This document shows, piece by piece, positions 25,214 to 32,410 of a stretch of 33,877 nt of DNA. How positions within the stretch are numbered: position 1 is the first letter of the stretch; each line of letters opens with the position of its first letter. Origin of the DNA: Bacteroidota bacterium (GTDB lineage Bacteria; Bacteroidota; Bacteroidia; Chitinophagales; Chitinophagaceae); contig VBAT01000025.1 in NCBI GenBank assembly GCA_005884665.1, positions 26,407 to 60,283 on the forward strand, written 5' to 3'. The notes under the pieces were generated by a model, which made no database searches, was not told where the DNA came from, and saw only the letters and a program-made list of their open reading frames with translations. The translations under genes and the position numbers were made by a program.

Positions 25214-26383
25214 CTAAACCATCGGCCACGGAAACTTACTCTTTAACTTTATCTTCATTCCTGTCTCCGACGACTTTCGGGCCGCCTCAATGATCTCTAA
25301 CACATGCAATGCATGTTCAGCATTGATCCTTGGTTCGACTTTTGTTACAAGTGCCTCACCAATCTTTGTGGCACCTTCCTGCCATACATACCCGCCCTTG
25401 TCTGTGGATACAAGTTTTGGCGGTTCATCCCAGGAAGTATCCATTACTACTCCGTTGGTTTCCCAGTCGTATCCTATCAAACGCATATTGCCGGAGTCGC
25501 CATAAATCTGTATCGAATGTAAGGATTGAGTACCGGCTTCATGTCCGTGGGGATCAAAAAAATTAAACCCGCACATGACATGAGATATGACATTCTTATC
25601 ATGTTCCAGCAGCACATGCGCATTATCTTCCGCTTCTACTTTTATTTTTCCTTTATCATCAACCGTACGTTCAGGCTTAACAATGCTAAGCATGGCCATC
25701 ACACTTTTTGCCGGTCCCAGCAATCCTGTCAGCGTCGCCATATTATAGACACCAAGATCGGGCATGCTACCTCCTAATTTTTCATAGAAGAATGCCGACC
25801 ATGTCGGCCCTGTATGACCGTATTGTCCATGTGCGCTGGCTACCCTGCCGAGTTTTCCGTCCTGCAGGGCTTTGCTCATATATTCAAACTGCGGACTATT
25901 GACTACCGCGGGAGCGCCCCATATCCTTATTTTCTTTGATTTCGCCAGGTCAAAAAGGGCCTTGCCTTCGGCGTAGGTATTAGCCATAGGTTTCTCGCTC
26001 CATACATGTTTACCCGCCATCAGCGCTTTTTTATTGAGCATGCCGTGCGCCTGCATGTCGGTAGTAGTCACCATCATATCAAATGGAACCCCCGCCAGCA
26101 TTTTATCGATGTGAGGGTATGTTTGTGCACCGACATTATACTTTTTGTTCTGCTCAACAGCTCTGTCATATTTGATATCGCACAAACTGACGATCTCGAT
26201 CAATGAAGACGTTTGTAAGTGTGGGATATACCGGTTGCTAACGCTGCCGCAACCGATCAGTGCAACACGCAGTTTTTTCTGTGGTGTCTCTACTGCAAGG
26301 CTTTCCAAAGAAGAAAGCAATACTGCAGCGCCGGCAGCAGCCGTGTACTGCAGGAACTTCTGTCTTGAAATGTTTTCAGGCAT
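25214..26383 (-). CDS. Gfo/Idh/MocA family oxidoreductase with Tat-like export signal
   Basis: The 389-residue product starts MPENISRQKFLQYTAAAGAA, a signal of Tat type but with a single Arg, followed by a hydrophobic stretch and Leu-Ala-Val-Glu-Thr as a likely cleavage zone (about residue 30). The Rossmann motif is RVALIGCGSVSNRY (39-52). The catalytic EKP motif is intact (Glu130-Lys131-Pro132), and the active-site motif is GGSMPDLGVYN (Asp209, Tyr213 in place of His). Exported Gfo/Idh proteins of Bacteroidota keep a tightly bound cofactor and include periplasmic glycoside-processing enzymes. The exact substrate is unknown. It lies 277 bp from the GH144-like block. Confidence 0.9.
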   Translation of the reverse strand: MPENISRQKFLQYTAAAGAAVLLSSLESLAVETPQKKLRVALIGCGSVSNRYIPHLQTSSLIEIVSLCDIKYDRAVEQNKKYNVGAQTYPHIDKMLAGVPFDMMVTTTDMQAHGMLNKKALMAGKHVWSEKPMANTYAEGKALFDLAKSKKIRIWGAPAVVNSPQFEYMSKALQDGKLGRVASAHGQYGHTGPTWSAFFYEKLGGSMPDLGVYNMATLTGLLGPAKSVMAMLSIVKPERTVDDKGKIKVEAEDNAHVLLEHDKNVISHVMCGFNFFDPHGHEAGTQSLHSIQIYGDSGNMRLIGYDWETNGVVMDTSWDEPPKLVSTDKGGYVWQEGATKIGEALVTKVEPRINAEHALHVLEIIEAARKSSETGMKIKLKSKFPWPMV

Positions 26384-26660
26384 ACAAAAGTTATTAAGGT
26401 TAGTCTAATTTTTATGTTGCCAGCTTTCGCACTGTCCTGAGTGTGGCGAAGGATCATCGTCCCTTGTCCCGCTAAAAAAGCGGGACACTCTTCATCGTTC
26501 GGTTCGATATTCGGCCTCACCCTCTTATCGCTCTCCAAAGGAGAGGGACGATACAATTTTGTATTGGTCAGCTGCTCAATACAAAATTATCTCTCGCATC
26601 CTAAGCAAGCGATGTCGATATCTACTCCTCCTGTAGAGGAGGTTGGGAGGAGGTCGGTCT
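26384..26660. repeat. Repeat-filled gap with GGAGG and CGGGAC palindromes
   Basis: Elements seen: a perfect 8-bp hairpin (GTCCCGCT, loop AAAAA, AGCGGGAC) at 26466-26486; a 99-bp-array-like fragment (CGGCCTCACCCTCTTATCGC, then GACGATAC) near 26513-26552; a pair of inverted AATTTTGTATTG segments around 26555-26590; and GGAGGTTGGGAGGAGGTC ending near 26655. The hairpin lacks a T-run on the minus strand, so it is not a clear terminator. Confidence 0.65.
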
Positions 26661-28103
26661 TCACCTTTTAATCCACGGACTACTAAACCCCAGCCTCTTC
26701 AACCCGCTTTGTATATCCGGGATTTTCATAAATAGTTTCCACAACAATCCAGTGCGATAGTTTTCGATCATCGTAATGATAGGCCCCTGGTCAATAGCCA
26801 GGTGCGATTTGGCGTACCAGTTATGATCAATGCTGAACCCGTCCACAAATCCGTAAGGACTCCAGATCTTATTTCCCAGCTCTTCATAGAAATACCGCAG
26901 CGCCTGCATACTTTCTTTTGGCGTATAGGGCATGGAAGAAATAGCCGCCGTATGCTGAATGACGCCTCTATCGTTTTCCGGGCTGTGTGCGACATAACCT
27001 TTGTAACTATCGCCGGCTGTCAATCCCCAGCATTTCTCACTATATCCTTTATACTTATTTGGGTTTTCGATGCAATAGGCCCTGTTGATGAGCGTATGAT
27101 TTTTTCCCTGTTCAAAATAATCATTGCCCAACGAGTCTGTTAAACCGTTAGGATCAATGCCCTGGAAAGTATATTGCTCAAAGAATAAGGGACCACCTTT
27201 GTCTTTATCATAGTTACCCAGCGGAAGCCTGTACCCATAGTACGTCCTTCCGTTCTTAAATCCCTGGCTTCCCGCCCAGGTACCATCGTAGGCTTCTTTT
27301 GAAATAGGATGCCGGGGCGATGAAGCAGCTATGATGTAAGTTATCAAACATTCATTCCAGCCCCAGACCGGGAAATTCATATCAAATCCATTGTTGGGAC
27401 TCCAGTGCCAGTACAATTTCTTTTCATTGTTGGTATGCCAGTTCCAGTTGGCTGCTCCCCACATCTGGGTGATCCGTTTGCGCAAATAAACTTCCCTCGG
27501 TACATCTTTGTTGAAGTATTCCCTCGCACATAAAAATCCCATTAGCAAATAAGATGTCTCTACGATATCTGCTGCATCGTCCAGCCTGTCAAACTTTATC
27601 GTTTTCCCCGTTCTTCCATTCATAAAATGCGGATAGATACCGTGAAAACAATCTGCATTGATCAGGAAATCGGCGATCTTGATCAATCTTCTCACCGCGG
27701 TATCTCTGCCAATCCAACCCCGCTCTACTGCCACAATGGTGCTCATGATACCGAAGCCTGTTCCGCCAATTGCCCCGGCATCAGGACCAAATAACGTCCT
27801 GCTGAAGTTGGGCTCATCCCAGGCTTCATTGATATAATCCCAATAATGTTCTGCATGTACGGTATTGCTTCTTTCCAGTGCCAACCCGCTTATGGGATGA
27901 GCTCCGTGCCAGAAGAAACGGAAGGTTTGTTTTTGTATAGTTTCCAGGAGTTGTTCGTCGCTCATTCCTTTAATCACACCGACTACAGGAACAGCATCAG
28001 GTCCGTCGCCATAGGTGCCGGTTTTCTTTTTTTGTGCAAACACGATTACGCAACAAAAAGCCAGCAATAAAGTATAGCCTGTTTTTGTTATTATTTCTTT
28101 CAT
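26661..28103 (-). CDS. GH144-like glucoamylase-family protein (copy A)
   Basis: The 480-residue product has a signal peptide (residues 1-24, ending VIVFAQ) and a glucoamylase-family (PF10091) domain from about 45 to 478. Conserved blocks shared with the two sister genes are QTFRFFW, GTGFGIM, DIVETSY (Glu182), WGWNEC (Glu251), WGLTAGD (Asp365), AIDQGP (Asp439) and ENYRTGLLW. Characterised members in family GH144 hydrolyse beta-1,2-glucan, as an endo-enzyme from Chitinophaga pinensis and an exo sophorose-releasing enzyme. This copy has about 20 additional residues after ALERSN (residues about 80-105) that the sisters lack. The likely location is periplasm or outside. It is separated from copy B by a 139-bp repeat-rich gap. 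Confidence 0.88.
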   Translation of the reverse strand: MKEIITKTGYTLLLAFCCVIVFAQKKKTGTYGDGPDAVPVVGVIKGMSDEQLLETIQKQTFRFFWHGAHPISGLALERSNTVHAEHYWDYINEAWDEPNFSRTLFGPDAGAIGGTGFGIMSTIVAVERGWIGRDTAVRRLIKIADFLINADCFHGIYPHFMNGRTGKTIKFDRLDDAADIVETSYLLMGFLCAREYFNKDVPREVYLRKRITQMWGAANWNWHTNNEKKLYWHWSPNNGFDMNFPVWGWNECLITYIIAASSPRHPISKEAYDGTWAGSQGFKNGRTYYGYRLPLGNYDKDKGGPLFFEQYTFQGIDPNGLTDSLGNDYFEQGKNHTLINRAYCIENPNKYKGYSEKCWGLTAGDSYKGYVAHSPENDRGVIQHTAAISSMPYTPKESMQALRYFYEELGNKIWSPYGFVDGFSIDHNWYAKSHLAIDQGPIITMIENYRTGLLWKLFMKIPDIQSGLKRLGFSSPWIKR

Positions 28104-28140
28104 AAAACAGTAATCGTTTAAGTACTCATTTCAACAACGG

Positions 28141-28240
28141 GCTTTCATAGGTTTCACTTTCCTCCGCGGCTCTCTGTGTTGTATTTTCTCCGTGGCTCTC
28201 TGTGGTCTTTACATTTTGCCACGGAGTTCAGGAGTAGCTT
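28141..28240. repeat. CTCCGTGGCTCTCTGTG repeats between GH144-like genes
   Basis: Two direct copies, CTCCGCGGCTCTCTGTG (28162-28178) and CTCCGTGGCTCTCTGTG (28188-28204), are followed by the inverse CCACGGAG (28219-28226). The arrangement allows alternative hairpins. The gap contains no gene. Confidence 0.65.
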
Positions 28241-28242
28241 AC

Positions 28243-29541
28243 TCATTTCAACCACGGACTTTCGAATCCAAGCTTCTTCAAGCCATTTTTTATTTCAGGA
28301 CAACTCATGAATAATTTCCATAGCAACCCGCTACGATAGTTTTCGATCATCACAATGATAGGTCCCTGGTCGATCGCCAGGTGTGATCTTCCATACCAGT
28401 TTTGTGTTTCATTAAAATCATCCACGAATCCATAGTCACTCCAGATCTTATCTCCCAGGTCGTAATAAAAATGTTTTAATGCCTTCATGGAATACTCGGG
28501 AGTATAAGGGAACGCCGACAACGCCGCCGTGGGAGATATGGTACCATTATCATTAGTAGGTGAATGGGCATCGTAACCTTTGTAGTCATCACTCGCCGTC
28601 AGTCCCCAGCAATTTTCACCGTATCCCTTGAATTTTTTAGGATTGTCGAGACAATAGGCATGATTGATCAGCGTATGGTTTTTATTTTGCTCCCAGTAAT
28701 CGGCGTATCGGTCTTTCAACCCTCTTGGATCCAGTCCCAGGAAAGAATAATGAGAGAAGAACAAAGGACCGCCATAGTCAAAGCCCAATGGCAATTTTAT
28801 ACCGTAAAACTCCTTTCCATTTTTAAAGAAATCACTGATGGCCCAACCGCGATGATAAACAGATGAACTGACCTGGTATCGCTCATTGGGAGAAGATGCA
28901 GCCAGCACGTACATGATCATACATTCATTAAATCCACGAACAGGAAAATTCATAGCCCATCCATTATTAGGACTCCAGTGCCAGTACAAAACATCCTGGC
29001 CTTGCGTGTACCAGTTCCACTCAATATCTCCCCATAACCAGGAGATACGTTGCCTGAGTCCTCTCTCAACAGGATTATCGGCATTAAAATATTGCCTTGC
29101 GCAAAGAAGCCCTTGCATCAAATAAGAGGTCTCAACAAGGTCACCGCCATCATCCTTGCGGCTAAATGGAATTGTCTTACCAGTAGCTCCATCCATCCAG
29201 TGAGGGAATACACCGTGATAAGTAGTCGCTTTCACCAGGAACCTTGTCATTTTTAATAAAAACTTCGCAGCTGTATCGCGGGAGATCCATTTTCTTTCGG
29301 CAGCGACAATGACACTCATGATGCCAAAGCCTGTTCCTCCAATGGTTACAGTTTCGGGTCCATAATCGGTTACATTGCTTCGTTCTCTTGCCAGGCCGCT
29401 GACCGGGTGAGCAAAATCCCAGAAATAACGGAATGTTTGCTTTTGCACCAGGTCCAATAATGCAGAATCAGTCAAATTTTTCTGCTGGGAAAAACCTGTG
29501 CCAGCCAATAATACAAATGCTATGATCAATAATGCTCTCAT
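28243..29541 (-). CDS. GH144-like glucoamylase-family protein (copy B)
   Basis: I chose the ATG at 29539-29541 (432 residues). A further ATG at 29571 adds ten residues that overlap the GH16 gene and precede a clean signal peptide (MRALLIIAFVLLAGTGFSQ). The domain follows at about residue 25 with QTFRYFWDF, GTGFGIM, DLVETSY (Glu137), FNECMIMY, WGLTASDDYKGYD and AIDQGP, the same blocks as copies A and C. Family members cleave beta-1,2-glucan. The ATG lies 1 bp after the GH16 stop, which implies translational coupling between a beta-1,3-type endoglucanase and this enzyme. It lacks the insertion found in copy A and the Ig-like domain seen in copy C. Confidence 0.88.
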   Translation of the reverse strand: MRALLIIAFVLLAGTGFSQQKNLTDSALLDLVQKQTFRYFWDFAHPVSGLARERSNVTDYGPETVTIGGTGFGIMSVIVAAERKWISRDTAAKFLLKMTRFLVKATTYHGVFPHWMDGATGKTIPFSRKDDGGDLVETSYLMQGLLCARQYFNADNPVERGLRQRISWLWGDIEWNWYTQGQDVLYWHWSPNNGWAMNFPVRGFNECMIMYVLAASSPNERYQVSSSVYHRGWAISDFFKNGKEFYGIKLPLGFDYGGPLFFSHYSFLGLDPRGLKDRYADYWEQNKNHTLINHAYCLDNPKKFKGYGENCWGLTASDDYKGYDAHSPTNDNGTISPTAALSAFPYTPEYSMKALKHFYYDLGDKIWSDYGFVDDFNETQNWYGRSHLAIDQGPIIVMIENYRSGLLWKLFMSCPEIKNGLKKLGFESPWLK

Positions 29542-29542
29542 G

Positions 29543-30328
29543 CTATTTTTTTTGCTGATATACCCGCACATAATCTATTTCCATTCGCCATGGAAGTGTT
29601 TTATCGTCTACTCCCTTTTGACCGCCCCAGTTCCCTCCCACTGCGATATTTAATATTAAATGCATTTTATTGTCAAAAGGCCAGTACTCATAACCCTTGT
29701 GTTCATTGGCAAAGGTGAAGAATACCTTCCCATCAACCGCTACCTTAATCGTTTCTTTATCCCATTCCAGCGAATACACATGAAAAGCGGAGGAGCAGTC
29801 AGGAATGTAGGTGGTATCGGTCTTTTGGGTGCCGATGACATGATAATATTTTTTGCAATGAATCGAACCATGAATGTATCCCTGGTGAAATCCCACATGT
29901 TCCATGATATCGATCTCGCCATCATCAGGCCATTCTTTCATGTTTTCCGCCAGCGTCCATATAGCGGGCCATGAACCCCTGCCTTTGGGGATCTTCGCCT
30001 TTACTTCAATCTTTCCATATTGCCAGGCAGCCTTACCTCTTGTAAGCAGTCTGGCCGACGTATACTTCAAAGAGTCTGCTTTTTCTTTCCTCGCCTCAAT
30101 GATCAGTTTGCCGTTTTCGACCCTTGCATTGTTCGGCTTCCTGTAGGTATAATATTGCAACTCATTATTCCCCCAGCCATGACCGCCTACATCATAGGAC
30201 CATTTGGTGGTATCGGGCAGACCTTTATAATTAAATTCATCGCTCCATACGAGTTTCCATGCCGGTTTAGTCTGTGCACAACAAACAAAAACGGATATGC
30301 TGAATACTATTGTTGTTATGAACTTCAT
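29543..30328 (-). CDS. GH16 family endo-beta-glucanase (laminarinase-like)
   Basis: I chose the ATG at 30326-30328 (261 residues); the base before it gives only a TTG. MKFITTIVFSISVFVCC is an export signal, with a possible lipoprotein Cys near residues 16-17. The GH16 core follows: WSDEFNYKGLPDTTKWSYD, LQYYT, GSWPAIWTL and the catalytic EIDIMEH with nucleophile Glu138, Asp140 and acid/base Glu143. The extra Met in this motif is typical of laminarinase-type GH16, which cuts beta-1,3- or mixed beta-1,3/1,4-glucans. At about 260 residues there are no accessory domains. It lies 18 bp after the T9SS surface protein gene and 1 bp before copy B. Confidence 0.94.
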   Translation of the reverse strand: MKFITTIVFSISVFVCCAQTKPAWKLVWSDEFNYKGLPDTTKWSYDVGGHGWGNNELQYYTYRKPNNARVENGKLIIEARKEKADSLKYTSARLLTRGKAAWQYGKIEVKAKIPKGRGSWPAIWTLAENMKEWPDDGEIDIMEHVGFHQGYIHGSIHCKKYYHVIGTQKTDTTYIPDCSSAFHVYSLEWDKETIKVAVDGKVFFTFANEHKGYEYWPFDNKMHLILNIAVGGNWGGQKGVDDKTLPWRMEIDYVRVYQQKK

Positions 30329-30346
30329 CAATTCTAAATTTTTCTG

Positions 30347-32371
30347 TTACCGTATCAATACGCTCGTGCCCTTGAGCTGAATACGCCTGTGTGACGCATC
30401 CAGATAATTCAGCGTCCATACATACACGCCGCTATCCATTTTAATTCCACCCTTTGTTCCATTCCATTTCCTGGTCCAATCTTTTGTTTCAAATACAACC
30501 TGACCATGACGATTATATATCCTGAACACAAGATCGGTTGCCTTGTACGCATTCAACGGTCCAAGCTCATCATTTAAACCATCACCATTGGGAGTAAACG
30601 CGGTGGGTACGGCGATATAACAGTTATCCTCCACTCTCATTACCTGGTAAGCCGTGTCGGCACAATCGGCAGTATCTCGCACAGCCAGCCGAACGATATA
30701 GAATTCCTGTGAGGATGGGATAGTATAATATTGTATAGCCGGGTTGATCGTTGTATCGGATATGCCATTGCCAAAATCCCATTCCCTGTGTGCGATGATC
30801 CCCGCACTCACATCTTTGAATGAAGCCGAATCATACAGACGACAAAGATGTTCGGTTCCTGATATGATGGCTTTCGCCGCCACCTTATTCAATATCATTA
30901 CCTGCACTTTTGCGGTGTCGTTGCATCCATGAGAATCGGTGACCTTTACGGTATATTCTGTTGTAACATCAGGTTTGGCTGTTGGGCTACTTACATTTGT
31001 TGAAGACAAGCCTGCCGAAGGTATCCATTCATATGTTGCTCCTGCACTGGCATGAAGTCTTACGCTGTTACCCTTACAAATCCCCGTATCGGGCCCGGCG
31101 TGAACATCAGTACCAATTATTGTTGCGTGAGTACTGTCTCTTTTTACGCACCCACCGCGGCTGAACACATCTACATAATACCAACCACTGTCTGCTAATG
31201 CTGAGAAAAAGATATGCGGGGTGGCTATGTTATCATGAAAACCATTTGGACCCGTCCAGTTATATGCAGCTGCTCCTGATCCTTCAAATTTGAGATCCTG
31301 TCCTGAACAGACAGGTGAATTGTTCGTTATAGTATAATTTTTAGGCAGGCCATCTACCTCGAGTTTCAAAACATTCGAGGCTACGCGGCAATTGGGGTTG
31401 CTGATCGTTGCAGCTTCTCCACCGGTAAGCCTGAACAAGAACGTGTCTGGTACAGAAAATATGCTTGAATAAGTAAACGATATTGCTCCGGGTATATCTG
31501 TCCAGGTTGCTCCATTGTTCGTGCTTTGCTGCCACTGCAATGCAGTATTGGTATAATAATCTTCGATAGTACCCGTCATAGAAACAATGGAGTTATTTTG
31601 AAAACACACAGCTTTAACTATGGTAGTAGGAAGATCGCTGTCAAAAGTAATTGTCGCATCGGGTCCTAATGGGCGGATTTGGATATCGTCGATTGCAAAG
31701 TCCTCGGCACATTCGCAAATATGTCTTAGCAGCGTGATCTTAAGGATCATCTTGTTTATTGGAACTGTTGCCGTGAAATCAATAAAATATTCTGAAAACT
31801 TATAACCCATCAATGGAGGAGCCGCATACGAGGAAAAAGGAGGCGTCGTGTCTTTAACTATCAGGTTGCCGCTTCCATCTTCCAGTCTCATTTCAAAGAA
31901 AGGATAATCCGGGCCGTTAGTACACTGTCCTAACCCATCTATCAGGTCCAGGTTTATATATGCAGCTGAGAACCGGTATTTGCCTCCCGGGCATAATGTC
32001 TGATTTACCGTATCAACATAGACCACCCGGTTGTTGATATCGGAATTTACATTGACCATCATCATCATGCCATAGTCGACAAACACATTGTTATCGTGAC
32101 TGAGACCTATCCATTCATTGTTAAAACAATTGGCAACGGGCACTCTTCTCACAATTGTATAGCTTCCCGGGGGCGGACAAACAGAATTGCTAAAAGAAAA
32201 ATAGGTTTTCCCCGCAGGTAAAGGTGTACCGACAGTAGATGGATCAGGAGTACCCACACCGAAATCCTGTTTAAAGACAGGAGGACCAAATCCATCTTGT
32301 GCTATGACCACCATCTGGCCTGTGATAAAAATGAATAATAAAAGACAATATTTTTTAAATCCGTTGCTCAT
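30347..32371 (-). CDS. T9SS type-B secreted multi-domain protein
   Basis: I chose the ATG at 32369-32371 (674 residues); the longer reading starts with GTG. A signal peptide (MSNGFKKYCLLLFIFITG... ending VIAQ) is followed by a jelly-roll-like domain (about 30-235; FEMRLEDGSGNLIV, DFAIDDIQIRPLG). Ig-like modules follow at about 245-340, 345-415 and 420-495, and a PKD-like module at about 500-580 (REWDFGNGISDTT). The C-terminus is the CHU_C/type-B sorting domain (TAFTPNGDGLNDELGP at about 590, ending GTSVLIR), which directs export by the type IX system and surface attachment. No catalytic motif was seen. Its place between GH144-like and GH16 genes suggests a polysaccharide-binding or enzyme-presenting role (inference). 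Confidence 0.88.
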   Translation of the reverse strand: MSNGFKKYCLLLFIFITGQMVVIAQDGFGPPVFKQDFGVGTPDPSTVGTPLPAGKTYFSFSNSVCPPPGSYTIVRRVPVANCFNNEWIGLSHDNNVFVDYGMMMMVNVNSDINNRVVYVDTVNQTLCPGGKYRFSAAYINLDLIDGLGQCTNGPDYPFFEMRLEDGSGNLIVKDTTPPFSSYAAPPLMGYKFSEYFIDFTATVPINKMILKITLLRHICECAEDFAIDDIQIRPLGPDATITFDSDLPTTIVKAVCFQNNSIVSMTGTIEDYYTNTALQWQQSTNNGATWTDIPGAISFTYSSIFSVPDTFLFRLTGGEAATISNPNCRVASNVLKLEVDGLPKNYTITNNSPVCSGQDLKFEGSGAAAYNWTGPNGFHDNIATPHIFFSALADSGWYYVDVFSRGGCVKRDSTHATIIGTDVHAGPDTGICKGNSVRLHASAGATYEWIPSAGLSSTNVSSPTAKPDVTTEYTVKVTDSHGCNDTAKVQVMILNKVAAKAIISGTEHLCRLYDSASFKDVSAGIIAHREWDFGNGISDTTINPAIQYYTIPSSQEFYIVRLAVRDTADCADTAYQVMRVEDNCYIAVPTAFTPNGDGLNDELGPLNAYKATDLVFRIYNRHGQVVFETKDWTRKWNGTKGGIKMDSGVYVWTLNYLDASHRRIQLKGTSVLIR

Positions 32372-32410
32372 TACTTCCACAAGGGCTCTTCTATAGGACT
32401 ATATCCCGGT

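Noticed and set aside
26466..26486. Rho-independent terminator after copy A
   Set aside because: The GTCCCGCT hairpin is perfect, but no T-run follows on the minus strand and it lies about 175 bp past the stop; it fits the dispersed palindromes better.
29542..29571. Upstream ATG for copy B at 29571
   Set aside because: It would overlap the GH16 coding end and put ten residues in front of a clean signal peptide.
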